NCBI GenBank assembly: GCA_037200985.1
Contig: JBBCGJ010000001.1
Location: 4,502,756 to 4,566,755 of the forward strand
Length of the DNA: 64,000 nucleotides
From: Rhizomicrobium sp.
GTDB taxonomy: Bacteria > Pseudomonadota > Alphaproteobacteria > Micropepsales > Micropepsaceae
Direction of reading: 5' to 3'
Below the pieces are notes generated by a model. The model did no database searches, was not told where the DNA came from, and was given only the letters and a program-made list of their open reading frames with translations. Positions 7,602-16,312 of the stretch are shown here, piece by piece. Both the position numbers and the translations under genes were made by a program. Numbering within the stretch: the first letter of the stretch is position 1; each line of letters begins with the position of its first letter.

Positions 7602-9089
7602 ATGAGCAGTAAACTCCTCTTCACCGACTCCGAATGGGATTTCGCGACCGTCGAGCGGACCTACAAGGCCATCGAGGACATCGCGCTCAACGACCTCGGC
7701 CTCGACGTCTATCCCAACCAGATCGAGATCATCTCGTCCGAGCAGATGCTCGACGCCTATTCCTCCATCGCCATGCCGCTGATGTACAATCACTGGTCGT
7801 TCGGCAAGATGTTCGCGCGTGAGGAGACGCTCTACCGCTCCGGCTACTCGGCGCTCGCCTACGAGGTGGTGATCAATTCCAGCCCGTGCATCTCCTACCT
7901 TCTGGAGGAGAACACGATGACCATGCAGGCCCTCGTCATGGCGCATGCCGCGTTCGGCCACAACCACTTCTTCAAGAACAACTACCTGTTCCGGCAATGG
8001 ACCAACGCCGAAGGCATCATGGATTATCTCGCCTTCGCCAAGAAATACATCGCCGCTTGCGAGGAGCGCTACGGCCGCGACGAAGTCGAGGCGGTGCTCG
8101 ATTCCGCCCACGCGCTGATGGAGCAGGGCGTCTTCCGCTACCGCCGTCCGCCGCGCCCCTCGAAGGAGCGTGTGCAGGAAAAGCGCCGCCGCCGCGCCGA
8201 ATACGAGGAGGAGGCCTATAGCGAGCTCTGGCGCACGCTGCCCGCCGGCATCGAGCCGCCTGCCGCGCCGCCGACGCGCGACCACGAAGACGAATATGGC
8301 GGCGACGCCAAGCTGCCGGAGGAGAACCTGCTCTATTTCCTGGAGAAGAACTCGCCGGTGCTGAAGGCCTGGCAGCGCGAGACGCTGCGCATCGTGCGCA
8401 ACCTGTCGCAATATTTCTATCCGCAGCGCCAGCTCAAGGTGATGAACGAGGGCTGCGCCACCTTCGTGCACTACACGATCATGAACCTGCTCTACGAGCG
8501 CGGGCAGATCAGCGAAGGCTCGTGGCTCGAATTCATGCACAGCCACACCTCGGTCGTGTTCCAGCCCGAGTTCAGCGACAGGCGCTATTCCGGCTTCAAT
8601 CCCTATGCGCTGGGTTATGGGATGATGGCGGATATCCGCCGCATCTGCGAGAAGCCGACGCCGGAAGATCGCGACTGGTTTCCCTCCTTCGCCGGCAAGG
8701 GCGACTGGATGGGGACGCTCAAGGATGCCTGGGCGAATTATCGCGACGAAAGTTTCATCGAGCAGTTCCTGTCGCCGAAGCTGATGCGCGATTTCCGTCT
8801 GTTCGCGCTCTACGACAAGGCGGATGCGTCCGCCTTCAAGGTGTCAGCGATCCACAACGAGGGCGGCTATCGCCAGGTGCGCGCCATGCTGGCGCGGCAG
8901 TATGACGTCGGCGCCGCCGACCCGAACATTCAGGTCACCGGCGCCGACCTCAAAGGCAACCGAACTCTGTTCCTGTCGCATGCCATGCATCGCGGCATTC
9001 CCCTGCACAATCAGACCAAGGAGCTTGTCCTTGCCCACGTCGAGCGCCTCTGGGGCCACGACGTGAAGCTGGAAGAGCATGCCGCTTAG
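7602..9089 (+). CDS. spoVR: SpoVR family protein (YcgB)
   Basis: 495 aa, the usual SpoVR/YcgB length. Family hallmarks include YPNQIEIISSEQMLDAYSS, the histidine-rich ALVMAHAAFGHNHFFKNNY, and NEGCATFVHYTIMNLLYE. The role is not biochemically defined. In Bacillus SpoVR affects the spore cortex; in Gram-negatives YcgB belongs to the stationary-phase stress regulon with YeaG/YeaH. It is the third gene of the prkA-yeaH-spoVR set. The stop codon overlaps the stop of a small minus-strand gene. Confidence 0.94.
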   Translation: MSSKLLFTDSEWDFATVERTYKAIEDIALNDLGLDVYPNQIEIISSEQMLDAYSSIAMPLMYNHWSFGKMFAREETLYRSGYSALAYEVVINSSPCISYLLEENTMTMQALVMAHAAFGHNHFFKNNYLFRQWTNAEGIMDYLAFAKKYIAACEERYGRDEVEAVLDSAHALMEQGVFRYRRPPRPSKERVQEKRRRRAEYEEEAYSELWRTLPAGIEPPAAPPTRDHEDEYGGDAKLPEENLLYFLEKNSPVLKAWQRETLRIVRNLSQYFYPQRQLKVMNEGCATFVHYTIMNLLYERGQISEGSWLEFMHSHTSVVFQPEFSDRRYSGFNPYALGYGMMADIRRICEKPTPEDRDWFPSFAGKGDWMGTLKDAWANYRDESFIEQFLSPKLMRDFRLFALYDKADASAFKVSAIHNEGGYRQVRAMLARQYDVGAADPNIQVTGADLKGNRTLFLSHAMHRGIPLHNQTKELVLAHVERLWGHDVKLEEHAA

Positions 9090-9250
9090 CTGCGTGCCGG
9101 CTGGACCGTGACGGTTTGCGCCACGGGATGCTGTGTCGGCTGGAACGTCGGCGACCAGGTGACCTCGAGGAACAGCAGCGCCGCACCCGCGATCATGGCG
9201 AACATCAAGGCCTTCGCGCCCATGCCGTCGCCGGACTCTTGCTCGTTCAT
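9086..9250 (-). CDS. Small single-pass membrane protein (54 aa), unknown
   Basis: An open frame of 54 codons begins with ATG at 9250, preceded on its strand by GGAG with a 6-nt gap (GGAGTGGGTTATG). The predicted product has a short acidic head (MNEQESGDGMG), one hydrophobic segment, ALMFAMIAGAALLFLEV, and a Thr/Gln/Pro tail. Its TAA overlaps the spoVR TAG, so the two genes converge tail to tail. Small membrane proteins of this kind are often missed. No family was recognised; the ribosome site and the clean hydrophobic segment support it. Confidence 0.55.
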   Translation of the reverse strand: MNEQESGDGMGAKALMFAMIAGAALLFLEVTWSPTFQPTQHPVAQTVTVQPARS

Positions 9251-9380
9251 AACCCACTCCATCCTTTATGGCGCCGAGACCATTCTCGTTCGCCTGTGAT
9301 CCGGAAATGGGGTGTGGTGGGCAGTTCGCAATAGTCCAATGCTGCGCTGCACCGAATGCGAGCCATGCGGAAAACGAATG

Positions 9381-9445
9381 TGTCCGCTCCTTGCGGACAG
9401 CCCCCAGCCTGCCCATGCCGCCGGCAGGGCGGGCCTTCTAAGGCC
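9381..9445. other. Cluster of short hairpins upstream of the crotonase gene
   Basis: Three consecutive stem-loops: TGTCCGC(TCCTT)GCGGACA at 9381-9399, CCTGCC/GGCAGG at 9408-9428 and GGCCTT/AAGGCC at 9432-9445. They lie in the gap between the small minus-strand gene and the crotonase gene. There is no T-run, so this is not a canonical terminator; it may be a transcript 5' leader structure. Confidence 0.4.
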
Positions 9446-9490
9446 GCGCCGGTCGTGCGACGCTGACTGGCGGAAAAATCGGGGGAAGAC

Positions 9491-10330
9491 ATGGCGAAAC
9501 GCACGCTGGACACCGGCACGACCGATCTGCTGGCCACGGTTGAGGCCGGGATAGCCGTCGTCGTCATGAACCGGCCCGAGCGGCGCAACGCCCTGTCGGG
9601 CGGCATGCTCACGGCAATGTCATCGGTGCTGGCCGCATGCGAGACCGATCCGGCGGTCGCCTGCGTCATTCTGACGGGCGCGGGCGGGGCGTTCTGCGCC
9701 GGCGGCGACGTGAAGGGCATGGCGGACGGGACCGGAGGCGGCTCGACGGCCGCGGCCGGCGCCGATCTCGACAGCCGCATCCATGCCCAGCGTATCAGCC
9801 AGCGGGGGACCGCCGGCCGGCTCTACAAGATGCCCAAGCCGACCATCGCCGCGATCCCGGGCCCCGCGGCCGGCGCGGGCCTGTCGCTGGCGCTGGCGTG
9901 CGACCTGCGCATCGCGGCGGAGGGGGCGGTGATGACCACCGCCTTCGCCAGGGTCGGCTTCTCCGGCGACTATGGCGGCACCTATTTTCTCAGCCACCTC
10001 GTGGGCAGCGCCAAGGCGCGCGAGCTCTATTATCTTTCCGAGCGCATCGACATGGCGGAAGCGCTCCGGCTCGGCCTGGTGAACTGGGTGGTGCCGGCGG
10101 ACCAGCTCGAAACCCGGACGCGCGAGATCGCGCTGCGCCTCGCCAAGGGTCCGCGCGTCGCCTATCGCTACATGAAGGAAAACATCAACCGCGCGGTGAC
10201 CGGCGCCGATATCGACGATTGCCTCGACCTGGAGGCGACGCATCACAACCACACCGGCCAGACCGAAGACCACCGCGAAGCCGCCAAGGCCTTCGTCGAA
10301 AAGCGCGAGCCCGTGTTCAAGGGGCGATGA
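9491..10330 (+). CDS. Crotonase-fold enoyl-CoA isomerase/hydratase-like protein
   Basis: 279 aa. The first oxyanion-hole segment is GAGGAFCAGGDVKGM (about 63-77) and the second is GPAAGAGLSLALACDLR (124-140). The two glutamates of true enoyl-CoA hydratases are replaced by Ser132 and Phe152. Asp160 in SGDYGGTYFL lines up with the single catalytic Asp of PaaG-type isomerases. It therefore more likely isomerises an acyl-CoA double bond or epoxide than hydrates one. The start at ATG 9491 has GGGGGAAG just upstream. The next small membrane gene follows closely. Confidence 0.85.
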   Translation: MAKRTLDTGTTDLLATVEAGIAVVVMNRPERRNALSGGMLTAMSSVLAACETDPAVACVILTGAGGAFCAGGDVKGMADGTGGGSTAAAGADLDSRIHAQRISQRGTAGRLYKMPKPTIAAIPGPAAGAGLSLALACDLRIAAEGAVMTTAFARVGFSGDYGGTYFLSHLVGSAKARELYYLSERIDMAEALRLGLVNWVVPADQLETRTREIALRLAKGPRVAYRYMKENINRAVTGADIDDCLDLEATHHNHTGQTEDHREAAKAFVEKREPVFKGR

Positions 10331-10350
10331 CGTCCAAAGAGGGGAGTGAC

Positions 10351-10722
10351 ATGCCGCGGTTGATCCTGGGCGCCGTTCTCGGCGTCGTTGCCTGGTTCGT
10401 CGTCGTGATCGGCCTCAGCCTCGCTTTGCGCGCGGCATCCCCGGATCTGTCGGCGGTGCTGAACGTGCACGCGACGGCGGCCGCGCTCGGCGGCAGGCTC
10501 GCCATCAGCTTTCTGGCATCGATCCTCGGCGGGCTGGTCGCGGCCTTCGCCGCAGGGGAGCGCAGCCGCGCGCCGCTCGCGAGCGGCGTGCTGCTGCTGA
10601 TCGGCTTCGGCTACTACCATGTGACGATGATCTGGAATCAATTCCCGGTCTGGTATCACCTGACCTTCTTCGTCTCGCTGCCGCTCCTCAGCCTCCTCGG
10701 CGCGCGCCTGAAATCGGCGTGA
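10351..10722 (+). CDS. Small four-helix membrane protein, unknown
   Basis: 123 aa from the ATG at 10351, which has GAGGGGAG 5-7 nt upstream. An ATG at 10327 overlapping the previous stop would add 8 residues but lacks its own site. Hydrophobic segments are visible at about 3-24 (LILGAVLGVVAWFVVVIGLSL), 45-65, 74-93 and 95-117. No catalytic motif or named family was recognised. The close spacing suggests co-transcription with the crotonase gene. Confidence 0.7.
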   Translation: MPRLILGAVLGVVAWFVVVIGLSLALRAASPDLSAVLNVHATAAALGGRLAISFLASILGGLVAAFAAGERSRAPLASGVLLLIGFGYYHVTMIWNQFPVWYHLTFFVSLPLLSLLGARLKSA

Positions 10723-10811
10723 CGCATCTGGGCGTCCTCGCGCGCCCGTGATCGCGTGCCGCCAAAGCGCCCCATTCGCGCCCTGCGGCGGTCCCGATTG
10801 AGGTCGAGGCT

Positions 10812-10835
10812 CCCCTGCATTGGTTCAGGCAGGGG
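10812..10835 (+). promoter_or_regulatory. Hairpin covering the ribosome site of the VWA lipoprotein gene
   Basis: CCCCTGC (10812-10818) and GCAGGGG (10829-10835) form a perfect 7-bp GC-rich stem with a 10-nt loop. The right arm overlaps the Shine-Dalgarno AGGGGAA immediately before the ATG at 10842. When folded it would hide the ribosome site. Confidence 0.5.
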
Positions 10836-10841
10836 AAACCG

Positions 10842-12533
10842 ATGACAAGCAATCGAAATTCCGTTCTTCGTTGGGCCGCACTCGCGCTGGGCGCGGCTTT
10901 GCCGTTCGTGCTGGCCGCCTGTGTCGCCGGTGCGGACAAGACCGCGCATCCGACCACCGTCGATGCCAAGCTTGCCGAGGCGCCGCCTCCACCGCCGCCG
11001 CCGCCGGCGCCTTATGCCGGCGGTCTCGTCAACAGCATGGCCGCGCGGGCGCCGATGCAGGCGGCGATGCCGCCCTATTGGCAGCCCGCCAACACCTCGA
11101 AATTCCCCGACGCCAAGCCGAACGCCGTGATCGTCGCGGCGGAACAGCCTGTCTCGACCTTCTCCATCGACGTCGACACGGCCTCTTATGGCGTGGTGCG
11201 CGACGCGCTGAACGCCGGCGCCCTGCCGCCCGCCGATGCGGTGCGGATCGAGGAGATGGTGAACTATTTCGACTACGGCTACCCGCTGCCGGAAGACCGC
11301 AAGACCCCGTTCCGCGCCAGCGTGCGCGTCTATCCGACGCCGTGGAACAAGGACACGCAGATCCTGCATATCGGCATCAAGGGCTTCGACATCCCGAAGA
11401 AGGAGCGGCCGCCGGCCAATCTCGTCTTCCTGATCGACAGCTCCGGCTCGATGAACGAGCCGAACAAGCTGCCGCTGCTCAAGCGCGCTTTCCATCTTCT
11501 GGTCGACCAGCTCGGCGCCAAGGACCGCATCGCCATCGTCACCTATGCCGGCCAGGTCGGCGTGGTGCTGGAGCCGACGCCCGGCACCGACAAGGCGAAG
11601 ATCCTCGCCGCGCTCGACCGCCTCGAGGCCGGCGGCTCGACCGCGGGCGGCGAAGGCATCCGCGTCGCCTATCAGCTCGCCGAGGCCAATTTCATGAAGG
11701 GAGCGGTCAACCGCGTGCTGCTGGCGACCGACGGCGACTTCAACGTCGGCATCACCGATCACAAGGCGCTGGAGGATTTCGTCACCCGCGAGCGCGCCAG
11801 CGGCGTCTACCTGACCTGTCTCGGCTTCGGCAACGACAACTACCAGGACGCGACGATGCAGAAGCTGGCCCAGGCCGGCAACGGCAACGCCGCCTTCATC
11901 GACACGCTGAACGAGGCGCACAAAGTCTTTGTCGACCAGATCGCCGGCACGCTCTTCACCATCGCCAACGACGTGAAGATCCAGGTCGAGTTCAATCCGG
12001 CGCGCGTCGCCGAATACCGCCTGATCGGCTATGAGACCCGCATGCTGAACCGCACCGACTTCAACAACGACAAGGTCGACGCCGGCGACATCGGCTCGGG
12101 CGCCACCGTGACCGCGCTGTACGAGATCACGCCGGTCGGCTCGAAGGCCGCGATGGCCGACCCGCTGCGCTACGCCAAGCCGGCCAAGGGCGACGCGAAG
12201 GGTGAGCTCGCCTTCCTCAAAATCCGCTACAAGCTGCCCGGCGAGACGGTGTCCAAGCTGATCGAGCGGCCCATCGGCAATGCGGACCTGGCGAAGGATT
12301 TCGCGGCCGTGTCGCCGGACATGCGCTTCGCGGCCTCCGTCGCGGGCGCGGCCCAGCTCATGCGCCACGATCCCTACATCAGGGATTTCGACTACGACCG
12401 CGCCCGGGCGATCGCGACGGCGGCGCGGGGCGACGATGCCTTCGGCTACCGCGCCGAGTTCATCCGCATGCTCGACCTCGCCAAAAGCGCGTCGTCGCAA
12501 CAGGCGCTGAACAACGGACGGCCGGTGGAGTGA
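10842..12533 (+). CDS. VWA-domain lipoprotein (YfbK-like, with DUF3520 C-terminus)
   Basis: 563 aa. A lipoprotein signal peptide ends at VLAAC (Cys27). A proline-rich linker (48-57) precedes a YfbK-type N-domain with VSTFSIDVDTASYGVVR. The von Willebrand A domain has the MIDAS LIDSSGSMNE (D199-x-S-x-S203). The C-terminal DUF3520 region includes AGAAQLMRHDPYI-type sequence. It is expected to be anchored in the envelope and to bind a protein partner through the metal site; no enzymatic activity is expected. It stands alone transcriptionally: a hairpin precedes its start, and a palindromic repeat lies between it and the converging VOC gene. Confidence 0.9.
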   Translation: MTSNRNSVLRWAALALGAALPFVLAACVAGADKTAHPTTVDAKLAEAPPPPPPPPAPYAGGLVNSMAARAPMQAAMPPYWQPANTSKFPDAKPNAVIVAAEQPVSTFSIDVDTASYGVVRDALNAGALPPADAVRIEEMVNYFDYGYPLPEDRKTPFRASVRVYPTPWNKDTQILHIGIKGFDIPKKERPPANLVFLIDSSGSMNEPNKLPLLKRAFHLLVDQLGAKDRIAIVTYAGQVGVVLEPTPGTDKAKILAALDRLEAGGSTAGGEGIRVAYQLAEANFMKGAVNRVLLATDGDFNVGITDHKALEDFVTRERASGVYLTCLGFGNDNYQDATMQKLAQAGNGNAAFIDTLNEAHKVFVDQIAGTLFTIANDVKIQVEFNPARVAEYRLIGYETRMLNRTDFNNDKVDAGDIGSGATVTALYEITPVGSKAAMADPLRYAKPAKGDAKGELAFLKIRYKLPGETVSKLIERPIGNADLAKDFAAVSPDMRFAASVAGAAQLMRHDPYIRDFDYDRARAIATAARGDDAFGYRAEFIRMLDLAKSASSQQALNNGRPVE

Positions 12534-12540
12534 GATGCAT

Positions 12541-12606
12541 CGACCCTCCCTCAGAGGGAGGGTCGAAATTTGCGAGCGAAGCGACGCAAATTTCGGGGAG
12601 GGGTCG
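12541..12606. repeat. Compound palindromic repeat between convergent genes
   Basis: A perfect 11-bp hairpin CGACCCTCCCT(CAG)AGGGAGGGTCG (12541-12565) is followed by a 10-bp hairpin GAAATTTGCG/CGCAAATTTC (12565-12594). The loop of the second contains the core GCGAGCGAAGCGA (12572-12584). GGGTCG at 12601-12606 can pair with the first arm instead. It sits just after the VWA gene stop and could serve as a bidirectional transcription stop. It shares its core with the repeats at 6067 and 7547. Confidence 0.7.
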
Positions 12607-12648
12607 GTTGCGGTGTCGGACCCTTCTCCGAAAAATCTCCACTGACGG

Positions 12649-13500
12649 TCACGGGTTGCCGGCCAGCATCAGCGTCGGTACCCCGCCCGTCCCGTCGCGC
12701 GCGGTGAAGACCTGCGTGCCGGGCTTGCGGCCCGGACGCACCTCGGAAACATCGAGTCCAGCCGCGGCGATGCGGGCGCGGGCGGCATGTGGATCGCGCA
12801 CCCGCCACGCGAGACCGCCGAAGCTGTCTTTCGCATCGCCGGCCGGCGCCGCCAGGCTGGCCGCGATCTCGACCACCGCGTTGCCGCAGCGGAAGAACAA
12901 TTGCCGCGCCCCCCATTGCGGGTTGACGCGATCGAGCCTGAGATTGAGGCCCAGCCGTCCGCCATAAAGCGCCACCGCGCGCTCCGCGTCGGCGGTGCGG
13001 ATCACGATGTGATCGAGTTCGGCGACGGCGGCGTCCTCTGGGCCGTCGGCGTGCGGTATCGGCCAGGACGCCGCGCCTGGCCTGCTCTCGGCCAGGAACA
13101 GCGCGACGCCATGGGCGCTCTTGCGCTTCATCGTGGCGAGTTCCCAGGTCCTCTCGACGCCATCCGCGTTCCGCGTGCGCGTCGTGTGGCGCGGCAGAAA
13201 GACGAGGCCGCGCCTTTCATAGAGCCGCAGCGCGCCGGCGAGATCGGGCACCGAGAATCCCAAGCCCCAGATCGCGTCGCCGAATTTGTCGATTTCCGCG
13301 CGCGACGCATCCGCTTCCGGGCCCTCGCCATGCGTGCCGATGACGTCGAGCGCGGCATTGGCGGACTGGAACCAGGCATGTCGCCCGCCCCGCATGAATC
13401 CGAGCCAGTTGGGAGCACGCCCGAACACGGCGGTATAGCCGGCCACCGTCGCGTCGAAATCGCGAACGAGGATGGCGATATGGTCGATCCCGGAGATCAT
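12649..13500 (-). CDS. VOC (glyoxalase/bleomycin-resistance) superfamily protein with two modules
   Basis: 283 aa from ATG 13500 (MISGIDHIAILVRDFDA). The longer open frame to 13542 has no better start. Two VOC modules are visible: one opening with GIDHIAILVRD, the second with ELDHIVIRTADAERAVALYG. Each provides the betaalphabetabetabeta metal-binding half-site; the metal His residues follow in both openings (DHI). Such proteins include extradiol dioxygenases, glyoxalases and epimerases; the specific reaction is not apparent. The gene is divergent from the antiporter gene, with 77 bp between starts. Confidence 0.8.
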   Translation of the reverse strand: MISGIDHIAILVRDFDATVAGYTAVFGRAPNWLGFMRGGRHAWFQSANAALDVIGTHGEGPEADASRAEIDKFGDAIWGLGFSVPDLAGALRLYERRGLVFLPRHTTRTRNADGVERTWELATMKRKSAHGVALFLAESRPGAASWPIPHADGPEDAAVAELDHIVIRTADAERAVALYGGRLGLNLRLDRVNPQWGARQLFFRCGNAVVEIAASLAAPAGDAKDSFGGLAWRVRDPHAARARIAAAGLDVSEVRPGRKPGTQVFTARDGTGGVPTLMLAGNP

Positions 13501-13577
13501 GCCGGACTGTACCGGCGATCGCCGCGCCCCGCCAATCGGCACTGGTATTGACGTCGCGGCCCGCTAATCTCGCCGGC

Positions 13578-15350
13578 ATGCATGCCATCGCGACCGCCAA
13601 TACCATCCTGCTGCTCGGTTCGGCGCTGATTCTGGCCGGTGTCCTCTCCAGCCTGATCGCCACGCGCTTCGGCGCGCCCATGCTGCTGCTCTTCCTGGGG
13701 ATCGGCATGCTGGCGGGCGAGGACGGCCCCGGCGGCCTGGCCTTCTCCGACTACAGCCTGTCCAACCTGATCGGCTCGCTGGCGCTGACCGTGATCCTGT
13801 TCGACGGCGGGCTGCGGACCCGGCTGGCGGCGTATCGCGGCCTGTTCGCGCCGGCGCTGCTCCTGGCGACGGTCGGCGTCGTCATCACGGCGGCGCTGTC
13901 GGGCGTGGTGGCCTATTACGCACTCGATCTCGATGCGGCGCAGAGCTTCCTGCTGGGCGCCGTGATCGCCTCCACCGACGCGGCGGCGGTGTTCTTCCTG
14001 CTGCGGACCGGCAATGTGCAGCTTCGCCGCAAATCCGGTGCGATCCTGGAGCTGGAATCGGGCACCAACGACCCCGTCGCGGTCTTCCTCACCATGGCGA
14101 CGGTCGCCTTCCTCGCCGCCCATGGCGGCATGAGCGCGGCCGCGGTCGCCGGATCGCTCCTCGCGCAGGCCGGGATCGGCGCCGTCATCGGCGTGGGCGG
14201 CGGACTGGCCATCGTGACGCTGCTCAACCGGCTCAACCTGCCGACCGGATTGCATCCCCTGCTCGCCATCGGCGGCGCCGTGATGATCTATGCGCTGGCG
14301 GCGACGCTGGAAGGCTCGGGCTTTTTCGCCGCTTATCTCGCCGGTCTCGTCGTCGGCAACCGGCCGGTGCGCGCCTATGCCAGCATCCTCAGCCTCAACG
14401 ACGCCGTAACGTGGCTGGCGCAGATCGTGATGTTCGTCGTGCTCGGCCTCCTGGTGTCGCCGCACCGCCTGATCGCCGTCGCGCTGCCGTCGCTCGCCAT
14501 CTCGCTGTTCCTGATCTTCGTCGCCCGGCCGGTGGCGGTGTGGGCCTGCCTGCAATGGTTCGGTTTCACTTGGCGTGAGAAGACCTTCGTGAGCTGGGTG
14601 GGCCTTCGGGGCGCGGTCAGCATCTTCCTCGCCGCCGTGCCGACGCTGGCGGGCCTGCGCCATGCCGAGCTCTATTTCGACGTCGCATTCTTCGTCGTGC
14701 TGGTGTCCCTGGTGCTGCAGGGCTGGACGACGAAATGGGCGGCGCAGCGCCTCGGCCAGGTGCTGCCGCGCCAGTCCGCGCCGGTGCAGCGGGTCGAGAT
14801 CGACCTGCCGGGGCAGACCGATTTCGAGCTGGTCGGCTATCCCGTGCTGCCCGACAGCCGCGTCTTGAACGTCACCGCCATGCCGTTCTGGAGCCGCGCC
14901 GCCCTCGTGGTGCGCGACCGCGAAATCCTGGAGCCGGCAGCCGCCGGCAAGCTGAAGAGCGGCGACTACGCCTATTTCCTGACACCGGCCCTGCGCGTGG
15001 CGCGGCTGGACGGGCTGTTCGCGCCGCTGGCCGAGGCGGCCGATGTCGACGATTGCGACTGCGAGTTCCAGATCCACGGCGACACGCCGCTGCGCCTGAT
15101 CGCGGCGATGTACGACATCGACCTTGCCGGCGTGAACGTCGAACAGACGATCGCGCAGCTCTTCGCCGAGCGCTTCGACCAGGCGCCGGAGATCGGCGAC
15201 CGCCTGCCGCTCGGCAACTGCGTGCTGACCGTTCGGGCGCTGAGCGGCGACGACGTGATCGAAGCCGGCCTGCGCTTCGACGAGGAAGTGAAGGCGCGGC
15301 CCGCATCGCGGTTCCGCGCCTTCCTGCGGCGATTGCTCCGGCGGGATTAG
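13578..15350 (+). CDS. K+/H+ antiporter, CPA1 family (CvrA/NhaP2-like) with RCK_C domain
   Basis: 590 aa from ATG 13578. About 12 membrane helices occupy residues 1-390. CPA1 motifs include LILFDGGLRT, ASTDAAAVFFLLR (conserved acidic ion-site region) and SWVGLRGAVSIFLA. A soluble C-terminal part (about 400-590) contains a TrkA-C/RCK_C-type module (DFELVGYPVLPDSRVLN...) and a CorC-like end. The family exchanges cytoplasmic K+ (or Na+) for H+ to adjust pH and volume. Its stop overlaps the stop of the converging SDR gene by 4 bp. I chose the ATG at 13578 because the preceding frame to 13548 is not conserved-looking. Confidence 0.9.
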   Translation: MHAIATANTILLLGSALILAGVLSSLIATRFGAPMLLLFLGIGMLAGEDGPGGLAFSDYSLSNLIGSLALTVILFDGGLRTRLAAYRGLFAPALLLATVGVVITAALSGVVAYYALDLDAAQSFLLGAVIASTDAAAVFFLLRTGNVQLRRKSGAILELESGTNDPVAVFLTMATVAFLAAHGGMSAAAVAGSLLAQAGIGAVIGVGGGLAIVTLLNRLNLPTGLHPLLAIGGAVMIYALAATLEGSGFFAAYLAGLVVGNRPVRAYASILSLNDAVTWLAQIVMFVVLGLLVSPHRLIAVALPSLAISLFLIFVARPVAVWACLQWFGFTWREKTFVSWVGLRGAVSIFLAAVPTLAGLRHAELYFDVAFFVVLVSLVLQGWTTKWAAQRLGQVLPRQSAPVQRVEIDLPGQTDFELVGYPVLPDSRVLNVTAMPFWSRAALVVRDREILEPAAAGKLKSGDYAYFLTPALRVARLDGLFAPLAEAADVDDCDCEFQIHGDTPLRLIAAMYDIDLAGVNVEQTIAQLFAERFDQAPEIGDRLPLGNCVLTVRALSGDDVIEAGLRFDEEVKARPASRFRAFLRRLLRRD

Positions 15351-16258
15351 CCGACCAGCGGCTTGTCCTGGACGCGGGCGAAGAACTTCGCGCTCTGCTC
15401 GCCGCCCTGGTTGTAGTGCTTGGCGGTCGACCAGTCGGCGATCTTGCCGATATAGGCGGCGACGTCGTCGGCGGTCGCCTTATGACCGAGATTGACGCCG
15501 TCGGTCTCCACGATCTGGGCGGCCGCGAACACGCCGGCGCCCGCGGTGATGATCATGCCGGTCGGCGCGTCCTCGCTCACCAGATAGACCACGGCGGGCG
15601 TCACGTTTTCCGGCTGCAGCATCGCCAGGATGTTCGGCGGCATCAGGTTCTCGGTCATCCGCGTCGCCGCGATCGGGCCGATGGCGTTGACCTTGATGTT
15701 GTCCTTGGCGCCTTCGAGCTTCAGCGTGTTCATGAAGCCGACCAGGCTGAGCTTCGCCGCGCCGTAATTGGTCTGGCCGAAATTGCCGTAGAGGCCGGTC
15801 GACGACGTCGTCACCACGATGCGGCCATATTGCTGCTTCTTGAAGATCTCCCACAGCGCCTTGCACGGCTTGACGGTGCCCATCAGGTGCACGGCCATGA
15901 CGGCATCGAAATCCTTCAGCTCCATCTTCGTGAAGCTCTTGTCGCGCAGGATGCCGGCATTGGCGATCAGGATGTCGACGCGGCCCCACTTGTCCATCGT
16001 CTGGCTGACGAGATGGGCGACGCCCGCATCGTCGCTGACCGAGGCGCCGTTGGCGATCGCCTCGCCGCCCGCAGCGGTGATCTCCTTGACCACGGCCTCC
16101 GCCGCGGCCGAATTGCCGCCGGTGCCGTCGACCGAGCCGCCCAGATCGTTGACCACGACCTTCGCGCCCCGCCGGGCGAGCTCCAGCGCATGGGCGCGGC
16201 CGAGGCCGCCGCCGGCGCCGGTGACGATGGCGACTTTGCCGTTGAACTCGATGGTCAT
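15347..16258 (-). CDS. Short-chain dehydrogenase (MFE-2/hydroxyacyl-CoA dehydrogenase-like)
   Basis: 303 aa classical-type SDR. The nucleotide loop is TGAGGGLG (13-20); NAG is at 100-102. The catalytic triad is Ser153 with Y165-x-x-x-K169 in TNYGAAK. The insert after the cofactor loop, VVNDLGGSVDGTGGNS, and the extended C-terminus match the (3R)-hydroxyacyl-CoA dehydrogenase domain of multifunctional enzyme type 2. NAD-dependent oxidation of 3-hydroxyacyl-CoA is the likely reaction. It is separated by 54 bp from the upstream acyltransferase gene on the same strand, so it may be the last gene of the pnuC operon. Confidence 0.88.
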   Translation of the reverse strand: MTIEFNGKVAIVTGAGGGLGRAHALELARRGAKVVVNDLGGSVDGTGGNSAAAEAVVKEITAAGGEAIANGASVSDDAGVAHLVSQTMDKWGRVDILIANAGILRDKSFTKMELKDFDAVMAVHLMGTVKPCKALWEIFKKQQYGRIVVTTSSTGLYGNFGQTNYGAAKLSLVGFMNTLKLEGAKDNIKVNAIGPIAATRMTENLMPPNILAMLQPENVTPAVVYLVSEDAPTGMIITAGAGVFAAAQIVETDGVNLGHKATADDVAAYIGKIADWSTAKHYNQGGEQSAKFFARVQDKPLVG

Positions 16259-16312
16259 GGGAAATCCTTTCGTTCTGGCTGCCGGAGTAGATGGCGCAGG
16301 GGCGCGGACCGG

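Noticed and set aside
10656..12500. 614-aa minus-strand frame
   Set aside because: It lies opposite the VWA lipoprotein gene and is an Arg/Gly/Asp-biased mirror of that gene with no domain.
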